From an uncultured Acidobacteriota bacterium (GTDB lineage Bacteria; Acidobacteriota; Terriglobia; UBA7540): DNA of 64,000 bases. Position numbers and translations under genes: made by a program. Position 1 is the stretch's first letter; the number at the start of each line of letters is the position of its first letter. Location: the NCBI GenBank assembly GCA_937900045.1, contig CALCEB010000066.1, positions 12,787 through 76,786 of the forward strand, in the 5' to 3' direction. Positions 1 through 10,399 of this stretch are shown piece after piece. Under the pieces are notes generated by a model. It did not search any database and was not told where the DNA came from. It worked only from the letters and a program-made list of their open reading frames with translations.

Positions 1-2
1 GC

Positions 3-2645
3 TATGACTCAAATTGTTTCACTATCAATGACCGTGACGCCTTTATCTACAGCGCCTCGTTCCATTATTGCCGAACCCCAAAACCGCTGTGGCGGGATCG
101 CCTCCTGAAGCTGAAGCTGGCGGGCTTCAACACCATTGAAACATACGCCTTCTGGAACTATCACGAGCCGGTTGAGGGCCAGGCCAACATGGGAGACCTG
201 GAGGATTTCATCAAGCTGGTTCATGAAATGGGGTTGTGGCTGATCATCCGTGTGGGCCCTTACGTGTGCGCCGAGTGGGATGCTGGAGGCTTTCCGCATT
301 GGATCATCGCCCAGCAGTTTCCGCTGCGCGGTGATAGCCCGGAAAGCATCCAGACTTCCAAGCACTGGTACGACCTGGTTCTGCCGGTTGTCCGGCGCTC
401 CATGATCGAAGCGGAAGGGCCTACGATCATGATCCAGATTGAGAATGAGTACGACTACTGGAAGCTGCCGAACCAGCAGAAGCTGGCCTATATCACAGCC
501 CTGGCGGAGATGGTGTGGAACGCTGGAATCGACATTCCGGTCATCACCAACTGGGTGAAGCAGGCTCGTGAAAATGCCAACCCGGTGATGGCCCGCATCA
601 TGGATACCTGCGATTTCTACCCTCGTTGGAACATTGTCAAGGAAACCGTGCCGGCCCTTGCCAAGCTGCGGAAAGAGGAGCCCAGCTCCCCGGTCAGCGT
701 CGCCGAACTGCAAGGAGGTTGGTTCAGCCAGATTGGAGGCAAGCTCTCCGTGGACCAGGATGGCATCGGCGGGGACCAGCTCAACATGCTGGCCAAGACG
801 GTCATAGAACAGGGTGCCACTTACCTGAACTTCTACATGGGATACGGCGGAACGAACTTTGATTGGGCGGCGCGAGGGCTTACCACAACCTACGATTACG
901 CCGCTCCAGTACGTGAGCCAGGCGGCCTTTGGGAGAAATATTATGCAGCGCGAACCATTGGCGCCTTCATCGACAAATTCGGCGGATTGCTGGCGCGAGC
1001 GGAACCGATGCATGGGCCGGTCAGTTCCACGAATCCCAGCGTATCCGTCAGCGGGAGAGTGAATGGCAAAAATGGATTCGTCTTCGTCCGGGAAAACGCA
1101 AATGTTCCGCAGCGGTTTAAGATGACCTTCCCCGATCCGAACAGTCCTACGCGCCGGTTGATCACCGTGCCGCGTGAAGGTGAATTGGCCATTGGACCGC
1201 GCGGCATGAAAATGCTAGCCGTTCAGGCCCCTATCCCCGGGGGCCAACTCCGCTATTCCACAGCGGAGGTTTTGAGCTATGGTTCGAACGCTGATCGCAA
1301 TTACCTCCTGATTTATGATGAACCTGGAAGCCTGATTGAGATGTCCTTGGCCACAGAGAAAACACCCGATGTGGAAGGCGAAACGGTCTACCAGTACTAC
1401 GATCCGGATTATGAGTCCGTTGTGATTGGCTTTCGCCTCGATCGACCTCTTAAGATGTTTCTCTTGAATGACAACTTGCAGATTATTGCGATTAACCGTG
1501 AAATTGCAGGACGCACTTGGACCGCGGAATTTCCTGCCAGTGTCATTCCACAAACCGGTGATAAGGACCCTATGGACTGCCCGCTGATCACGGACTGCGC
1601 CCTGGTGACGAAGACTGTTTCCCAAGGGAATAACGCATGGGTTGATCTGGAATACGCGGCGGGCGAACACCAACTGACTACACTTCTGCCGCTGGCGCCG
1701 GACAAGTGCGCGGTGGACGGTGTTGACACACCTATCCAGTACGACAGCCATTGGCGGACCACACGCCTGCGCCTCACCACGCCATCGCTGCCCCTCCAGG
1801 CCGTCAATCTGACGGATGTGAAATACTGGGTGGAGAGGTTTGATCCATCCGCGGGGGAATGGTTGAATGCTGCTCCATCACCTTTGGAGAAACTTGGGCC
1901 AGTTCCTTACGGGTACGTGAAATATCGCGCCCCATTTGAAAGCAAGGCAGGGAACACCCTTTTCATTGACTCTTTCACGGCGGACGGGGTTCAGGCATTC
2001 TTGAATGGGAATGCCATTAAGAAATTGGTCAAACCCTCGAAGTCAATTTCCATTGACTTGGCCGGCCGGGGTCAACCCGGCCCAAATCTTCTCGAAGTTT
2101 CCTATGAGGCGTTTGGCAGCGCCAACTTCGGACCCGAGATTCAGGAGATGAAGGGAATTCAATCGATTCGCATAGAGACTGGGCAGCAATCGAGAACGAT
2201 AAGCCCGGTTCAATTTCAGCGATTCCCGGCGGCCATGCACGGCCGCGAGCTTAACCAGGATTATTCGGGGGGCCCGTGGCAGGCTGAACAGCTCGGGGCG
2301 TCTTCTCCAAACGATTCGTTGACGCCGAGCTTCACTTGGTTGCGTGCGGAGTTTCACTTATCTTCTCTTCCCGAGTGGTTCGCGCCGTGGAAGGCGACGA
2401 TCGACGCGGACCGCGATGCGCTGCTTTATTTGAACAGTAAATTTGTAGGCCGCTATTCGACACTCGGCCCTCAAAAGGAATTCTATCTCCCGGAACCTTA
2501 CCTCTTCCTGGACGGGAGGCAGAGCAATATCCTGACTGTTATACTTGCGTACACAGCGAATCCGCATCACGTCCACCGGATCGAGCTTTCACCCTATCAG
2601 GAGTTCGCAACTCGGAAGACCAGAGTGCAGTTCCACTGGGAATAG
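3..2645 (+). CDS. Glycoside hydrolase family 35 beta-galactosidase (5' end outside window)
   Basis: The open frame continues to the left edge without a start, so the N-terminus lies upstream; the first in-window ATG (189) is inside the barrel. The protein reads as a GH35 retaining beta-galactosidase: a TIM barrel with the FHYxRTPKPLWRDRLLKLKLAG entry region, the RVGPYVCAEWDAGGFPHW block, the IENEY acid/base motif (Glu codons 441-449) and a second catalytic Glu in VAELQGGWF (codon 705-707). The C-terminal half is beta-rich, as in the jelly-roll domains of the family. It should release terminal beta-galactosyl residues from oligo- or polysaccharides. The permease gene downstream overlaps its stop codon by one base, which suggests co-transcription. 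Family assignment is firm; the substrate is inferred. Confidence 0.93.
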   Translation, partial: YDSNCFTINDRDAFIYSASFHYCRTPKPLWRDRLLKLKLAGFNTIETYAFWNYHEPVEGQANMGDLEDFIKLVHEMGLWLIIRVGPYVCAEWDAGGFPHWIIAQQFPLRGDSPESIQTSKHWYDLVLPVVRRSMIEAEGPTIMIQIENEYDYWKLPNQQKLAYITALAEMVWNAGIDIPVITNWVKQARENANPVMARIMDTCDFYPRWNIVKETVPALAKLRKEEPSSPVSVAELQGGWFSQIGGKLSVDQDGIGGDQLNMLAKTVIEQGATYLNFYMGYGGTNFDWAARGLTTTYDYAAPVREPGGLWEKYYAARTIGAFIDKFGGLLARAEPMHGPVSSTNPSVSVSGRVNGKNGFVFVRENANVPQRFKMTFPDPNSPTRRLITVPREGELAIGPRGMKMLAVQAPIPGGQLRYSTAEVLSYGSNADRNYLLIYDEPGSLIEMSLATEKTPDVEGETVYQYYDPDYESVVIGFRLDRPLKMFLLNDNLQIIAINREIAGRTWTAEFPASVIPQTGDKDPMDCPLITDCALVTKTVSQGNNAWVDLEYAAGEHQLTTLLPLAPDKCAVDGVDTPIQYDSHWRTTRLRLTTPSLPLQAVNLTDVKYWVERFDPSAGEWLNAAPSPLEKLGPVPYGYVKYRAPFESKAGNTLFIDSFTADGVQAFLNGNAIKKLVKPSKSISIDLAGRGQPGPNLLEVSYEAFGSANFGPEIQEMKGIQSIRIETGQQSRTISPVQFQRFPAAMHGRELNQDYSGGPWQAEQLGASSPNDSLTPSFTWLRAEFHLSSLPEWFAPWKATIDADRDALLYLNSKFVGRYSTLGPQKEFYLPEPYLFLDGRQSNILTVILAYTANPHHVHRIELSPYQEFATRKTRVQFHWE

Positions 2646-4042
2646 TGAATCTCTCCCGGAGTTCTGCTACCCAAGTTGTCAACAGTAACCCCCAGATGGC
2701 CACACTTGCCAAACGCCTTCGCTCCCTTGACTATTTCACACTGGCCTTCGGGACGATGGTCGGTGTGGGCTGGCTCGTGGTCATGGACGACTGGCTGCGC
2801 CGTGGAGGACCGGTTGGAGCAATGCTCGGTTTCGCCATTGGCGGCGTGGCGTTGCTTCCCATCGGCTATGTCTACGGCCGAATCATCGCCATCATTCCTG
2901 ACGCCGCAAGCGAAATAGCCTATACTTCAAAATCCTTCTCACCGGGTATCAGCTTTGCAACTGGCTGGATGATGACTCTAGCCTACTTCGTGGTGTGTCC
3001 CTGGGAAGCGGTGGCTGTGGGAAAGATTGCCGCCTACATCTTCCCGGGGATGGACTCGATCCCTCTCTACCGCCTGGGGGAAAACACGATCTACTTGCCA
3101 CAACTGATCTTGGGGCTGGGGGTGACAGCCTTGATCACCGCCGTCAACTACGCCGGCATTCGCCCCGCCGCGAACATTCAGAACTGGCTAACATTCGGCC
3201 TCCTGGCTGCCTTTGCTGTGTTCTTAATCGCGGGGGCCACCCGAGGCTCTCCCAGGAATCTTCACCCCCAATTCAGTCACACGGGCTGGGTCTCCGTCTT
3301 GTTGGTCGTCCAGATTGTTCCCTACTTCATGACTGGATTCGAAAGCGTTGCAAAGTGCGTAGAAGAAGCGGCAACGGGCTTCGAAGCCCACGAGTTTTTC
3401 CCGGTTATCTTCGCCGCCATTGCCGTGGGGGCGCTTTTTTACGTTTTGGTGATTGGCGTGGTGGCTTATGTGTACCCCTGGAAAGGCTTGCTGCGCAGTT
3501 CTTTTGCCACCGCGGTGGCTTTCAAACATGCGTTCGGGGCAAGGTGGATCGTCGACCTAATTCTGGCGGGGGCGCTACTTTCACTGTTGAAAGTTCTGAA
3601 CGGCAACTTCGTAGCAGCAAGCCGTCTCGTCTTTGCAATGGGGCGAAGGCGCATGATCCACGGAAGCTTGGGCCGCGTACATCCTTCAAAGCAAACCCCT
3701 CATATGGCCGTCCTCATGGTGGGTTTTTTGACCGCCGCTTGCATGTTGCTGGGTGAGTCGATCCTGGTTCCGGTTACGGAAGTCGGGTCAATGGCAGCGG
3801 CAACCGGATGGCTTGCCACTTGCGCTTCCTACATCGTGCTGCGGCCCTCAGCAAGACCGCGCTGCATCGCACTTTTGGGAGCCGTTGTCTCTGCTCTGCT
3901 GATTTTGATGAAAATTGCTCCTTTCGTTCCCGGACACTTCACTTACCAGGAATATTCTGCGTTGGCCCTTTGGATTTTGGCGGGGATCGTGATAAGCAGG
4001 TCCGGTGGCACGAAGGCGGGGCCCGTCAAGAGCAAGGGTTGA
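2645..4042 (+). CDS. APC-family amino-acid permease
   Basis: A 465-residue integral membrane protein with about 12 hydrophobic segments. The first helix carries the APC signature (YFTLAFGTMVGVGW), where unwound glycines bind the substrate amine and carboxylate in this superfamily. It probably imports amino acids or polyamines by proton or sodium symport. The GTG start at 2645 shares its first base with the stop of the GH35 gene, so translation is probably coupled. The substrate cannot be read from sequence. Coupling to glycosidases is unusual for an APC permease and gives no clear hint of its cargo. Confidence 0.88.
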   Translation: MNLSRSSATQVVNSNPQMATLAKRLRSLDYFTLAFGTMVGVGWLVVMDDWLRRGGPVGAMLGFAIGGVALLPIGYVYGRIIAIIPDAASEIAYTSKSFSPGISFATGWMMTLAYFVVCPWEAVAVGKIAAYIFPGMDSIPLYRLGENTIYLPQLILGLGVTALITAVNYAGIRPAANIQNWLTFGLLAAFAVFLIAGATRGSPRNLHPQFSHTGWVSVLLVVQIVPYFMTGFESVAKCVEEAATGFEAHEFFPVIFAAIAVGALFYVLVIGVVAYVYPWKGLLRSSFATAVAFKHAFGARWIVDLILAGALLSLLKVLNGNFVAASRLVFAMGRRRMIHGSLGRVHPSKQTPHMAVLMVGFLTAACMLLGESILVPVTEVGSMAAATGWLATCASYIVLRPSARPRCIALLGAVVSALLILMKIAPFVPGHFTYQEYSALALWILAGIVISRSGGTKAGPVKSKG

Positions 4043-4209
4043 CTCGATTTGGAATCGAAACTGCCTTGATTCGTTCGCGACCGGATCAGAGACGCTGGAA
4101 TGAGTGGAGCAGGACCCACAGATCCCGAATGGGTAGATAAGGTGATAAGGCATGGATGGCACGGAAAAGTCTCACCGTGGATGCGGCCGAGATATCGAGG
4201 ACAATACAC

Positions 4210-5328
4210 ATGACCTGGCTTGATTCGAGAGTTCGCTTGAGATGTTCGATTTTCCTCTTCCTGATGGTGGCTCTGCCAACCGCTGTGCTTGCTCAAAAGG
4301 CATCTTCGCAAATCGCTTGGAAACTGGTGTGGAGTGACGAATTTGACGGTCCGCGGAACACCCCGCCGGATCCCGCGAAATGGACTTACGACCTGGGGGA
4401 CAAAGGCTGGGGGAATAATGAATTGGAGGTTTACACCAATCGCTTGAAGAATGCGTATCAAGATGGCCAGGGACATCTTGTGATCCAGGTAGTGCGGTCC
4501 CGGTCAGGAGTCTATTCCTCCGCGCGTCTAAAAACTTGGCAGAGATTCTCAGTGAAATATGGACGAATTGAAGGCCGTATCAAGATGGCCTTCGGGCAGG
4601 GGATTTGGCCCGCTTTCTGGATGCTTGGAGCCAACATCCATGATCCTGGAGTTGGTTGGCCTCGCTGCGGTGAAATCGACATCATGGAGAACATAGGGCG
4701 CGAGCCGGGAACCGTTCACGGAACTGTCCATGGACCCGGCTATTCCGGCAGCCATGGGATTGGAAAGCCTTATTCCTTGCCGGCAGGTGAGAAATTTGCT
4801 TCTCAATTCCACCTCTTCAGTATTGACTGGGAACCGGACTTCATTCGCTTCATGGTTGACTCCCATGTGTTCCATGTCGTGACCCCCGCCACCCTGCCCC
4901 GCGGGACCCGCTGGGTTTATGACCACCCGTTCTTCCTTCTTCTTAACGTGGCGGTGGGTGGAGATTGGCCGGGCAATCCACATACCACAACCGCGTTTCC
5001 CCAGAAGATGCTGGTGGATTACGTGAGGGTCTATATGGGCCGGAACCCTCCTCTACAGCCAGTGGGGGTTGCGGACAAGGCCGCGGGTGGCAAAATCAGA
5101 AATGGAAATAACAATGAGGATCAAGAGCCAGAAAAAAGCGCCGACCACGACCACCCGCACCAGTCCCTCACTATGACGCAGATGCATAAAGAACAACACA
5201 ACGAGTGCGGCCTTACACACCGCAATAGCAAGCGCGACGATGGTATTAAAGTTGCCCAAGTCGATGTAGGCAATGCCCGTAGTCAGCGCCGTGAAACAAA
5301 GGAGAATTGCCCAGATGGTAAAATATAA
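4210..5328 (+). CDS. Secreted GH16 endo-beta-glucanase-like hydrolase
   Basis: I chose the ATG at 4210 because a GAGG Shine-Dalgarno lies 9 nt upstream and the product then begins with a good signal peptide (RLRCSIFLFLMVALPTAVLAQ). Upstream ATGs at 4152 and 4156 lack one. The mature part is a GH16 jelly roll: KLVWSDEFDG at the N-terminus, NNELEVYTN, GRIEGRIKM, the catalytic GEIDIMEN motif (two Glu and one Asp) and a closing VDYVRVY. GH16 enzymes cut beta-1,3/1,4-glucans or related polymers. After about residue 278 the family domain is over. The last 92 codons (5053-5328) run antisense through the cytochrome oxidase subunit IV gene and are strongly hydrophilic, so the tail is probably read-through rather than a domain. 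Confidence 0.9.
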   Translation: MTWLDSRVRLRCSIFLFLMVALPTAVLAQKASSQIAWKLVWSDEFDGPRNTPPDPAKWTYDLGDKGWGNNELEVYTNRLKNAYQDGQGHLVIQVVRSRSGVYSSARLKTWQRFSVKYGRIEGRIKMAFGQGIWPAFWMLGANIHDPGVGWPRCGEIDIMENIGREPGTVHGTVHGPGYSGSHGIGKPYSLPAGEKFASQFHLFSIDWEPDFIRFMVDSHVFHVVTPATLPRGTRWVYDHPFFLLLNVAVGGDWPGNPHTTTAFPQKMLVDYVRVYMGRNPPLQPVGVADKAAGGKIRNGNNNEDQEPEKSADHDHPHQSLTMTQMHKEQHNECGLTHRNSKRDDGIKVAQVDVGNARSQRRETKENCPDGKI

Positions 5329-5364
5329 TCGCTTGTTTTCAATGTGGCTGATTAATTCACTCAT
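5053..5364 (-). CDS. ctaF: Cytochrome c oxidase subunit IV (CtaF/CoxD-like)
   Basis: About 103 residues with three hydrophobic helices and a central FFMHLRHSEG motif, typical of the prokaryotic haem-copper oxidase subunit IV family. It is the last gene of the act-cox operon, 33 nt after the subunit III gene. I start at the ATG at 5364 rather than the TTG at 5373, because the AGAGGA ribosome site is too close to the latter. The small subunit packs against subunits I and III and supports assembly of the binuclear centre. Its 3' 276 bp overlap the GH16 gene on the other strand. Confidence 0.88.
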   Translation of the reverse strand: MSELISHIENKRLYFTIWAILLCFTALTTGIAYIDLGNFNTIVALAIAVCKAALVVLFFMHLRHSEGLVRVVVVGAFFWLLILIVISISDFATRGLVRNPHWL

Positions 5365-5397
5365 CTTGTACAAGTCCTCTTCAGGGAACTCCGGAAG

Positions 5398-6054
5398 CTA
5401 TGAGTATCTGCCGCCAATGAGGTAGAGCAGGGGGAATAAAAAAATCCAGACAATATCCACGAAGTGCCAGTAAAGGCCGGCGATTTCGACGGCGTTGAAC
5501 CGGTCCTTTGAAAAAGCGTTCCGCGCGGCCATGATAATCAGACCGGTAAGGACACCTACGCCGATAATCATATGCAGAGCATGAAGCCCCGTCAGCACAA
5601 AGTAGAACACCATGAATAGTTCCACATGCCTCGCATGAGGTCCAGCAAAATCAAAATTGATGCCGGGCGCCAGATGGTCAAGGTACTCATTCCTCCACTC
5701 GAAGGCAAACTTAATGAACAGGAACATCAGACCAAAGATCAAGGTAACGACGAGAAGAGAGATGAGATGTTTCTTCTTTCCAAGCTGGGCGGCGCGAACG
5801 GCAAGCGCCATGGTCAAGCTGCTACAAATGAGCACCGCCGTATTCGTCGCGCCCCACACCACTTCCAGGTGGCGGCTTCCCACTTCGAATGCGGGTAGGT
5901 ACATGAACCGGTAGATTGTGTAACTGGCAAGGAGACCACCAAAAAAAAGAATTTCAGTCGCCAGAAACACCCACATTCCCAGACTCGCAGCTTGGTGTTG
6001 CTGCACCACATCGTCGAATTGTTCCGCAACTAAGGTAGCGTGCGCTTCAGACAA
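5398..6054 (-). CDS. ctaE: Cytochrome c oxidase subunit III
   Basis: A 218-residue protein with five hydrophobic helices. It has the subunit III features [16 protein letters not shown] near the N-terminus, the [11 protein letters not shown] helix and the C-terminal [21 protein letters not shown]. Subunit III stabilises the oxidase and the proton-uptake path into subunit I but binds no metal. It lies between ctaD and ctaF; about 150 bp separate it from ctaD, more than elsewhere in this operon, with no gene between. Confidence 0.95.
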   Translation of the reverse strand: MSEAHATLVAEQFDDVVQQHQAASLGMWVFLATEILFFGGLLASYTIYRFMYLPAFEVGSRHLEVVWGATNTAVLICSSLTMALAVRAAQLGKKKHLISLLVVTLIFGLMFLFIKFAFEWRNEYLDHLAPGINFDFAGPHARHVELFMVFYFVLTGLHALHMIIGVGVLTGLIIMAARNAFSKDRFNAVEIAGLYWHFVDIVWIFLFPLLYLIGGRYS

Positions 6055-6208
6055 CTCTATCCTCCCTCACTCTGCGCCAGTCCATCCATCCGCTTGCCAG
6101 ACAGCTCAGGATGGAGGAAGCAACCCGCAGACCCTGCAAAGTCCCTTTCCACCTCAGTCCTGCGGCAGAGCGCAATTCTAACGTTCCTCCGGTTCGATTC
6201 AACTTCCA

Positions 6209-7858
6209 TCAGGAGGCCGAAACCGTCACGGCACGATGCTCAGATCCATAGGCGTACGCCTCCTCCGTGACAACGGGCGTGCGCTCAAAGTTGTGGGTGG
6301 GCGGAGGCGATGGTGTCTCCCACTCCAAACCCTTCGCCTTCCACGGGTTGGGGCCCGCCGCCGGACCATATTTCAGCGAATAGATCAGATAAACAAGCGG
6401 CAATGCGTAGCCGATGGCAAGGATTGAAGCCCCGGCGCTGGACATCACGTTGAGGATTTGAAAATTGGGCGGATACGTTGCATACCGGCGCGGCATACCT
6501 TCGAAACCCAGTATGAACTGCGGGCCGAATGTCAGGTTGAATCCTACAAATATGATTAAAGCCGCCAATCTAGCCCAATAGTCGGAGTACATTCTCCCCG
6601 TCATTTTGGGCCACCAGTAATGCAGCCCACCCATGTATCCCATGATGGCGCCGCCTACCATGACGTAATGGAAATGGGCAATGACGAAGTAGGTATCGTG
6701 GAGGGTTTGATCGAGCGCCAGGGTGGCAAGAAATACTCCGGTCAACCCGCCAATCGTAAACAGACCAATGAAGCCGATGGCGTAGAGCATGGGCGCCGAA
6801 TAAGAAACGGAACCCTTGTAAAGCGTTGCCGTCCAGTTGAAAACCTTAACCGCGGAAGGAACCGCTACAACCATACTCATGGCCGAAAAAAAGACTCCGG
6901 AGTAAAGGGACTCACCGGAAACGAACATATGGTGTCCCCAAACGATGAAGGAAATGATTGCAATCGAAAAGCTGGAGAAGGCCACAAAGGCATAACCGAA
7001 AACCCGGCGCCGGGAGAAGGCTGCAACGAGTTCACTGATTACCCCCATGGAGGGCAGGATCAGAATGTAAACTTCGGGGTGGCCAAAAAACCAGAAGAGG
7101 TGCTCAAACAGGATGGGGTCGCCGCCCAGCGCGGGATCAAAAATTCCGACATGAAACAGCCGTTCGAGCACCAACAAGACCATGGTGATGGCAATGACAG
7201 GCATGGCGAGAACAAAGATAATGCTTGCCGCATACATGGACCAGATGAAAAGCGGCAGGCGAAACCAGGTCAGACCCGGAGCCCGCATCTTGTGAATGGT
7301 GACGATGAAGTTCAATCCGGTCAAGATTGAGGAGAACCCGGAGATAAAGACTGCTAACGCAGCCGAGACAACGTGGCTATTAAGGTAACTGGTACTGAGA
7401 GGCGTATAGAAAGTCCACCCGGTGTCAACTCCACCGGCCGCCACTGAGTAAAGTAAAAGAGTCCCGGCAGCAACAAAAATATACCAGCTCAGCAGATTCA
7501 GGCGCGGAAATGCCACATCGCGCGCACCGATCATGAGCGGAATCAAAAAGTTGCCAAGCACGGTGGGCACGGCTGGCGCCAAGAAGAAGAAGATCATGAC
7601 GGTGCCGTGAATGGTGAACAACTTGTTGTAAGTGTCAGGCTCGACCAGAGCGCCTTGGGGTGAAATCAAGTTTAACCGCATCAGGGATGCTGAGACACCA
7701 CCGACGACGAAGAAGAAGGAGGTTGTCAACAAATAAAGCCAGGCAATGCGTTTGTGGTCCGTGGTCAGCAGCCACGACTTGATGCCATAAGCTACATTGA
7801 GATAATTAACGGGTTCTTCCCCAACCGGCGGTTGAAGGGTTGCGCTTGCGCTCGCCAT
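6209..7858 (-). CDS. ctaD: Cytochrome c oxidase subunit I (haem-copper catalytic subunit)
   Basis: 549 residues and 12 transmembrane helices. Visible motifs are the [13 protein letters not shown] helix (Cu-B His cross-linked to Tyr, with the Glu of A-type proton channels), the [10 protein letters not shown] pair of Cu-B histidines, and [17 protein letters not shown] with the haem a and a3 ligands. It reduces oxygen to water and pumps protons. Its ATG overlaps the TAA of ctaC by one base. With the cytochrome-c-tailed subunit II this is a caa3-type oxidase, probably fed by the complex III encoded just upstream. Confidence 0.97.
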   Translation of the reverse strand: MASASATLQPPVGEEPVNYLNVAYGIKSWLLTTDHKRIAWLYLLTTSFFFVVGGVSASLMRLNLISPQGALVEPDTYNKLFTIHGTVMIFFFLAPAVPTVLGNFLIPLMIGARDVAFPRLNLLSWYIFVAAGTLLLYSVAAGGVDTGWTFYTPLSTSYLNSHVVSAALAVFISGFSSILTGLNFIVTIHKMRAPGLTWFRLPLFIWSMYAASIIFVLAMPVIAITMVLLVLERLFHVGIFDPALGGDPILFEHLFWFFGHPEVYILILPSMGVISELVAAFSRRRVFGYAFVAFSSFSIAIISFIVWGHHMFVSGESLYSGVFFSAMSMVVAVPSAVKVFNWTATLYKGSVSYSAPMLYAIGFIGLFTIGGLTGVFLATLALDQTLHDTYFVIAHFHYVMVGGAIMGYMGGLHYWWPKMTGRMYSDYWARLAALIIFVGFNLTFGPQFILGFEGMPRRYATYPPNFQILNVMSSAGASILAIGYALPLVYLIYSLKYGPAAGPNPWKAKGLEWETPSPPPTHNFERTPVVTEEAYAYGSEHRAVTVSAS

Positions 7859-8829
7859 TACTTTCTCTCCTTTGCCGGAGCCGGTTGCGCGCCTTGCGCG
7901 CCCGGCGTGGCGGCCAGGGACTTGATATAAGCAATGACCTCGAGGATCTGGTCCTCGGAGATTTGCCCTTGAAAAGTCGGCATGATGGGCTTATATCCCA
8001 GGACAATCTGGGATGACGGATCAAGAATTGACTGCCGGATATAAGCATCGTCTGCGGTCACGGTCTGTCCCCCTTCCAATCTCACCGTCGAGCCATAAAG
8101 TCCCACAAACGGCGGAGCCTTGCCCGTCCCGTGGCAGGTGATGCAGCCATATTGTTCGTAGAGTTTAGCTCCCGAGGCTGCCATGGATTCGGTATGGTGC
8201 ATTCCACCGCTCAGCCACTGCGCATAAGCGTCCCGGCTCATCACATCCACAAATCCCCGCATCAGGGAGTGCTGCGTCCCGCAGTACTGATCGCAGTAAA
8301 GATGGTATTCCCCGGTTTCTTTCGGGGTAAACCAAAGTGTTGTATAGCGATCGGGCAGAACGTCCATCTTCACGCGAAACGCAGGGATGGAAAAATCGTG
8401 AATGACATCCTCAGAAGTCATAATCAATTCCACCGGCTCCCCCACGGGGATGTGCAATCGATTAATCTCCCGGGGCCCCTCGGGATGTTGGAGCTTCCAC
8501 ATCCATTGCTTCCCCACAACGTAAACATGAACAGCATTCGCCGGCGGGCGGGCATTCCGTATAAAAAGCTCTACTCCCCAAACAAACACGACCGCCATAA
8601 TAAAAGCGGGGATGACCGTCCAGGCAATTTCAAGCGGAAGGTTTCCCTCAATCTGGGGTGGAACTTCATCTTCAGACCGGCGCCGGTACTTGATCGCGAA
8701 ATAAAAAAGCAACGCAAAGATGAGCGCAGTGAAAAATACCGAGATGCCAATCTCAAACCACATGAGACGGTCCACGGCAGGCGCCAACGTGGAAGCTTCT
8801 TTTAGAAAATACGGCAGCAAGAGCGCCAT
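7858..8829 (-). CDS. ctaC: Cytochrome c oxidase subunit II with fused cytochrome c domain (caa3 type)
   Basis: A 323-residue protein. Two N-terminal hydrophobic helices are followed by the cupredoxin domain with the Cu-A site [14 protein letters not shown] and the upstream His in [11 protein letters not shown]-terminal class I cytochrome c has haem motif CITCH and a distal Met in PIMPTF. The fusion lets the enzyme accept electrons without a separate soluble cytochrome. It sits downstream of the Sco gene, whose product would load Cu-A, and is translationally linked to ctaD. Confidence 0.96.
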   Translation of the reverse strand: MALLLPYFLKEASTLAPAVDRLMWFEIGISVFFTALIFALLFYFAIKYRRRSEDEVPPQIEGNLPLEIAWTVIPAFIMAVVFVWGVELFIRNARPPANAVHVYVVGKQWMWKLQHPEGPREINRLHIPVGEPVELIMTSEDVIHDFSIPAFRVKMDVLPDRYTTLWFTPKETGEYHLYCDQYCGTQHSLMRGFVDVMSRDAYAQWLSGGMHHTESMAASGAKLYEQYGCITCHGTGKAPPFVGLYGSTVRLEGGQTVTADDAYIRQSILDPSSQIVLGYKPIMPTFQGQISEDQILEVIAYIKSLAATPGAQGAQPAPAKERK

Positions 8830-8933
8830 TATCCTGAATCACCTCGAATTGGCAAAAAAACATCAACTCCGCACCCTTTTGGGGTGTCTCTTCCCTTAAT
8901 GGCCCAGAGCTTCATGGCCCAAGCCTCGATCGC

Positions 8934-9923
8934 CTATGCGGCGGCATGATGATGGCGCCCACCCAGAGACAGCACCAAGATCATGATGCCGATGCAAAGA
9001 ACCGTCACAATGCCTGCAAGGAATAGAACCCGCTGGATAATCCAGCCATACTTTCCCGTTGCCGGATCATATTGGCAGCAATATAGAATCAATGCATCCA
9101 CAGGGGACCCGATCTTCTCGTCGGACGCTTGTATCAAAGCCAGACGTAAATCCCGCTCCGGATAATTGAGGCCGTAAAGGTATTTTGAAACTCTTCCTCC
9201 CGGCGTCAACACGATAATTCCCACGGCATGTGCGAATTGGTGGGTGTTGGGATCATAGTTATAGTGAAATCCCACCGCATCGGTCAGAGCCTTGATGGAG
9301 GTCTCATCACCTGTTAAGAAGTGCCATCCTTTGACGGCTGCGGACCGGCCATATAAGCCCAGGTAGAGCCTCCGCTTATTGGCAGCGATCTCTGGCGTGT
9401 CGTGAGGATCGAAACTGACCGTCATTACGTTGAATTCCTTGCCGACCGTAAATTGCAACAACCTCATCGTCTGAAGCAGGCTGTTCTCCTCCATGGTGCA
9501 CAGCATCGGACAACTAAAATATACTAAGGAGAGGATCACCGGTTTCGAACCGAAGAAATCTCCAAGGCGCACCGCCTTGCCGCTAGCGTCCTGGAAGACA
9601 AGACCAAGCGGTACTTGGGCGTTGAGCTTCTGGTCAATACCGACACCCCGCAACAGGGCCGGCACCTGCTTGGAATTCCTCAGCGCCTTGCCCGAGCCCG
9701 GTCCGGGACCGGCTTCACCTCCCACCATTTGCGGGGCAGATTGGAAAGCCCCAGAAGTAAAGGGCGGGGCGGCCACCGCAATAGCACTCAAGCCCAGCGA
9801 AACTAGAGTAGTAATCAAGGCGAGAACCCAGGAAAAACTTTTGGCAAAGCCCCAAGTCTGCAAACTCCGCATCGTGGGTTGATGAGAGGAGCCATTCAAT
9901 ACCATTCTTTCTTTCGATCTCAT
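8934..9923 (-). CDS. SCO1/SenC-type copper chaperone for cytochrome oxidase
   Basis: A 329-residue membrane-anchored thioredoxin-fold protein with an N-terminal signal/anchor segment and one C-terminal transmembrane helix. The copper-binding CPMLC motif (CxxxC) and the downstream His in QFAHAVG match the Sco family. In that family they hold one copper ion for delivery to Cu-A of subunit II. It overlaps the preceding small gene by 4 bp (ATGA) and lies just before ctaC, in keeping with that task. The C-terminal helix is less common among Sco proteins, which usually have only the N-terminal anchor. Confidence 0.92.
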   Translation of the reverse strand: MRSKERMVLNGSSHQPTMRSLQTWGFAKSFSWVLALITTLVSLGLSAIAVAAPPFTSGAFQSAPQMVGGEAGPGPGSGKALRNSKQVPALLRGVGIDQKLNAQVPLGLVFQDASGKAVRLGDFFGSKPVILSLVYFSCPMLCTMEENSLLQTMRLLQFTVGKEFNVMTVSFDPHDTPEIAANKRRLYLGLYGRSAAVKGWHFLTGDETSIKALTDAVGFHYNYDPNTHQFAHAVGIIVLTPGGRVSKYLYGLNYPERDLRLALIQASDEKIGSPVDALILYCCQYDPATGKYGWIIQRVLFLAGIVTVLCIGIMILVLSLGGRHHHAAA

Positions 9924-10399
9924 TGCTGTTGCGGTCCTTTAACACCCACCGGGGGCGGCCCAAAGTCGCCACGCGGCGTCTCAATGGGTGTTGAAACCCC
10001 AGGAGTCACTTGGCCTTCCGGCCGGGCGGGTAATCCCTTTTGAAGCACCAGGGCCATGGCGCGGTCGATGGGAATCCGGACCGTCCCTTGCTTCGGATCA
10101 ACCCAGCCATAAGAATTCAGCATCTTGGTCTGCTGCTCCATATAATGTTCGTAGTCAGCAGGGTCTGAGACCAGAAGATGGGGCTTGGGAGGAATCTGGT
10201 TGGCATTTTCGAAAGGGCTTGCGCGCCGGTGCGCATTCCCCGCATGAATCGAATAACGGAACAAAGCCTCCGTCACCACAAAACCGAACAAAACCATAGC
10301 CGCCAAGACAAGACCAAAGATGGCCAACTTATTGACGTCGGCGTCCTTCGTCTCATGGCCTACGGCTGCGGCGCCAGCGGAAAGATGAACTTCACTCAT
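9920..10399 (-). CDS. Single-helix membrane protein of the act-cox operon, unknown function
   Basis: About 159 residues. The ATG at 10399 overlaps the end of actF by 8 bp; the longer frame is not needed. It has one transmembrane helix (LAIFGLVLAAMVLFGFVVTEALF) and an external domain with GWVDPKQGTVRIPIDRAM. Proteins with a VxIPIDRAM segment recur between complex III and oxidase genes, often beside Sco. They may help assemble or hold the supercomplex, but the function is not established. Overlaps at both ends show it belongs to the operon. Confidence 0.75.
   Translation of the reverse strand: MSEVHLSAGAAAVGHETKDADVNKLAIFGLVLAAMVLFGFVVTEALFRYSIHAGNAHRRASPFENANQIPPKPHLLVSDPADYEHYMEQQTKMLNSYGWVDPKQGTVRIPIDRAMALVLQKGLPARPEGQVTPGVSTPIETPRGDFGPPPVGVKGPQQQ

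Noticed and set aside
9..1013. Long minus-strand frame opposite the GH35 gene
   Set aside because: It is antisense to a clear glycosidase domain, has no family motif and no ribosome site; a by-product of high GC codon use.
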